A DNA stretch of 6,602 nt from an uncultured Cellvibrio sp. (GTDB lineage Bacteria; Pseudomonadota; Gammaproteobacteria; Pseudomonadales; Cellvibrionaceae), in assembly GCA_946482385.1 (NCBI GenBank), contig CAMLRI010000129.1, positions 1 through 6,602 on the forward strand. Direction: 5' to 3'. The notes under the pieces are model-generated. The model searched no databases. It saw nothing but the letters and a program-made list of their open reading frames with translations, and was not told where the DNA came from. Made by a program: the position numbers and the translations under genes. Of this stretch, positions 4,767 to 6,602 are shown in pieces (position 1 is the first letter of the stretch; every line of letters starts with the position of its first letter).

Positions 4767-6602
4767 CACCACCGATTGCGCCGGGACATTGATGGTGATG
4801 CTGCCGGAGCCATTGCTGGTGTGGGTGGTGTCGCTGGCGGGCAACAGCTGGTTAAACACGGCGTTGTTCACCCCGGTGTTGATGCTGAGGTTTTGCGCGC
4901 TGGTGGAGAGGTTGATCAGCACACCCGCCACTTCATTGCCCAGGGTGCGGCGGAATACCAGGCGGCTGTTGCCGGCGCTGGATTGCAGGTTGAGGCTGCC
5001 CATGGCCAGGGCGGCGTGCTGGTTGCGCGCCTGGTAGAGGGCGCGGTAATGCTCCAGCAGCGAACCTGCCACGCCGTTTTGCGTTGCCACATTGCGGCTG
5101 GCGACATTGGCCGACAGGCCGCGGTAAGGCGTGCCCGTGGTGAAGCCGGCGTTGCTGGTGTTGCTATTCCAGCTCATGGGTGTGCGCAGGGCGCCGTCGC
5201 CGTTGATATTGCCATTGCTCATGCCGACTTCTTCACCGTAGTAGGTGAAGGGCGTGTCCGAGGCCAGTATGGCGATGGCCGCCGCCACCTTGTTTTCCTC
5301 CAGGCTTAAATCCCCCGCTGGGCGGCTGCCGGCAAAGGCATCGTGGTTGGACAAAATAAAGGGCATGGCAGCGCGTTTGCTGGCATTGAGCTGGTTGACC
5401 AAACCGGATTGCAAACTGCGGTTGCGGGCGCTGTCGCGGATGGTCCACTGGTTGCCAAAAGCAAAGGAGTTGCCGCAGGAGTCATCGCCGGCGTAGTCCG
5501 CTGGCGCATCTGGCGCCTCGCAAATCAGGTAGCGGTTGCCGTAGCTTTCCACCAGTTCCTGGGCATCGGCCAGCAGCGGGTGGTTTTCTGCCTGGTCGCT
5601 CCACTGGCCATTGCCGTTTTCAAACAACACACCGGTAGCATCAAAGCGGAAACCGTCCACACCCTTGTTGAGCCAGAAGCGCAGGTTGCTCATGTGGTAG
5701 TCCACCACCTCGGGGTTGCGCAGGTCGAAATCCGGCAGGCTGGAGTTGAATACGCCGTAGTAGAAGCCAATAGCCCCTGTGTGCCAACTGGGGTTGCCAC
5801 CCCAACTGGTCCAGCCGAGGTTGGTGCTTTCAAATCTATACCAATCGCGCTTGTCGTTACCGGTGGCACTGTTGGCATCGAGAAACAAGGGGTTGGCGCT
5901 GGAGCTGTGGTTGATCACATAGTCGATGATGATGCCTATGCCGCGCTCGTGGGCCTCCTCCAGCAATTGCTCGAAATCCGCCATGGTGCCGTAGTCGGAT
6001 TCCACCTTGCGGTAGTCAATCACGCTGTAGCCGTGGTCGTTATCGCTGCTTTCGGTGATGGGCATCAGCCACAGGCCGGTAATACCCAGGGACTGCAAAT
6101 AATCCAACTGGCTGATTAAGCCCTGAAAATCGCCCACGCCATTGCCGTCGGAATCCTGGTAGGAGCGGACAAAAATTTCCATAAAGTTGGCGCGCTGGTG
6201 CCAGTCATCGGGCAGGCCTGTGTCGTTGGTTTGCGGGGCAACGCTGGTTAAATCCAGGGTGGATGAGGCATTGCCTATACCCGCCAGGGCGATTTGCGCA
6301 TCCTCAAAACTGAAGAACAGGTTGTTGTTGTCCTGCACCACCCACACCTGGGCGCCGCTGGTGTTGGGCACAAAACTCAGGTCGGCGGTGGGGCTTTTTA
6401 AATCGCCTTTGTGGGTAATCAGGTTAAAGGCCACGGCGGGGTTAACCACCGGCACTGTGGCCACCGCCCAACCCTCTTCCACGTCATCGAAGGGGCGGGC
6501 GTTTTGCCAGGTGGTGGCGGTGCCGGGCGCTATGGCCGAGCCCCACAGGTGCAAACCCCAGCCGGTGTAGATTTCGTCCTGGCGCTTGTAGTGGATTTTA
6601 AC
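4752..6602 (-). CDS. GH13 alpha-amylase-family glycoside hydrolase with pullulanase-associated domain (5' end beyond the window)
   Basis: The frame is open to the right edge, giving 616 visible residues (numbered from base 6602); the signal peptide and start are missing. Residues 1 to about 105 resemble a pullulanase-associated/CBM41 starch-binding domain, starting VKIHYKR and containing TGWGLHLWG (13-21). The GH13 barrel follows from about 135. It has a calcium-loop-like DSDGNGVGD (150-158), HGYSVIDY (190-197), region I DYVINH (227-232), LPDFD (289-293), region II GFRFD with nucleophile D321, region III ICEAPD with acid/base E362, and region IV SNHD with D421. A beta-sandwich C-domain covers about 525-616. 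All three catalytic carboxylates are present, so it should cleave alpha-glucan linkages. Region II lacks the Lys-His pair common in endo-alpha-amylases, so exact specificity and subfamily are open. It is probably secreted. The only visible cysteines, C361 and C376, flank the active site. The stop at 4752 is followed by a duplicated in-frame stop. Confidence 0.94.
   Translation of the reverse strand, partial: VKIHYKRQDEIYTGWGLHLWGSAIAPGTATTWQNARPFDDVEEGWAVATVPVVNPAVAFNLITHKGDLKSPTADLSFVPNTSGAQVWVVQDNNNLFFSFEDAQIALAGIGNASSTLDLTSVAPQTNDTGLPDDWHQRANFMEIFVRSYQDSDGNGVGDFQGLISQLDYLQSLGITGLWLMPITESSDNDHGYSVIDYRKVESDYGTMADFEQLLEEAHERGIGIIIDYVINHSSSANPLFLDANSATGNDKRDWYRFESTNLGWTSWGGNPSWHTGAIGFYYGVFNSSLPDFDLRNPEVVDYHMSNLRFWLNKGVDGFRFDATGVLFENGNGQWSDQAENHPLLADAQELVESYGNRYLICEAPDAPADYAGDDSCGNSFAFGNQWTIRDSARNRSLQSGLVNQLNASKRAAMPFILSNHDAFAGSRPAGDLSLEENKVAAAIAILASDTPFTYYGEEVGMSNGNINGDGALRTPMSWNSNTSNAGFTTGTPYRGLSANVASRNVATQNGVAGSLLEHYRALYQARNQHAALAMGSLNLQSSAGNSRLVFRRTLGNEVAGVLINLSTSAQNLSINTGVNNAVFNQLLPASDTTHTSNGSGSITINVPAQSVVVIGN

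Noticed and set aside
5343..6119. 258-codon open frame on the plus strand
   Set aside because: It is antisense to the GH13 catalytic domain, whose motifs are unmistakable; the plus-strand product is repetitive Val/Ala/Gly without a recognisable domain.

Overview
The window looks like chromosomal DNA of a free-living, GC-rich gammaproteobacterium, most probably of the Cellvibrio/Saccharophagus type close to Pseudomonas. This placement is an inference from three things. One is the hslU gene followed by a small DUF971 gene, an order I recall from Pseudomonas. The second is an inner-membrane YejM/PbgA-type protein. The third is a large starch-active GH13 enzyme with a pullulanase-associated domain, typical of polysaccharide-degrading marine and soil bacteria. 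No mobile element, CRISPR array, tRNA or rRNA was seen.

Layout, left to right. (1) hslU, complete, the ATPase of the HslVU protease, ends at a strong intrinsic terminator (1346-1383). (2) A 127-aa DUF971 protein follows, probably from its own promoter; its ATG at 1504 is preferred over an upstream TTG at 1444. (3) A 239-bp gene-free stretch (1888-2126) holds two nested inverted-repeat structures. (4) A 605-aa, five-helix inner-membrane protein with a periplasmic alkaline-phosphatase-fold domain follows. It resembles YejM/PbgA but keeps a full set of sulfatase/phosphoethanolamine-transferase-type metal ligands. (5) A 170-bp gap carries a candidate sigma-70 promoter with a palindrome in its spacer. 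(6) A small, acidic, lower-GC lipoprotein of unknown function comes next. (7) A perfect 20-bp bidirectional terminator (4650-4700) separates it from the convergent last gene. (8) A GH13 alpha-glucan hydrolase on the minus strand runs off the right edge, so its N-terminus is missing.

The genes do not form one pathway. hslU and DUF971 are housekeeping genes, the YejM-like protein and the lipoprotein belong to the cell envelope, and the GH13 enzyme serves extracellular starch or glycogen use. I see no convincing new multi-gene system. The points most worth a second look are the intact metal site of the YejM-like protein, the palindrome inside the lipoprotein promoter, the tandem duplication that gives the amylase gene two in-frame stops, and the structured leader upstream of the YejM-like gene.
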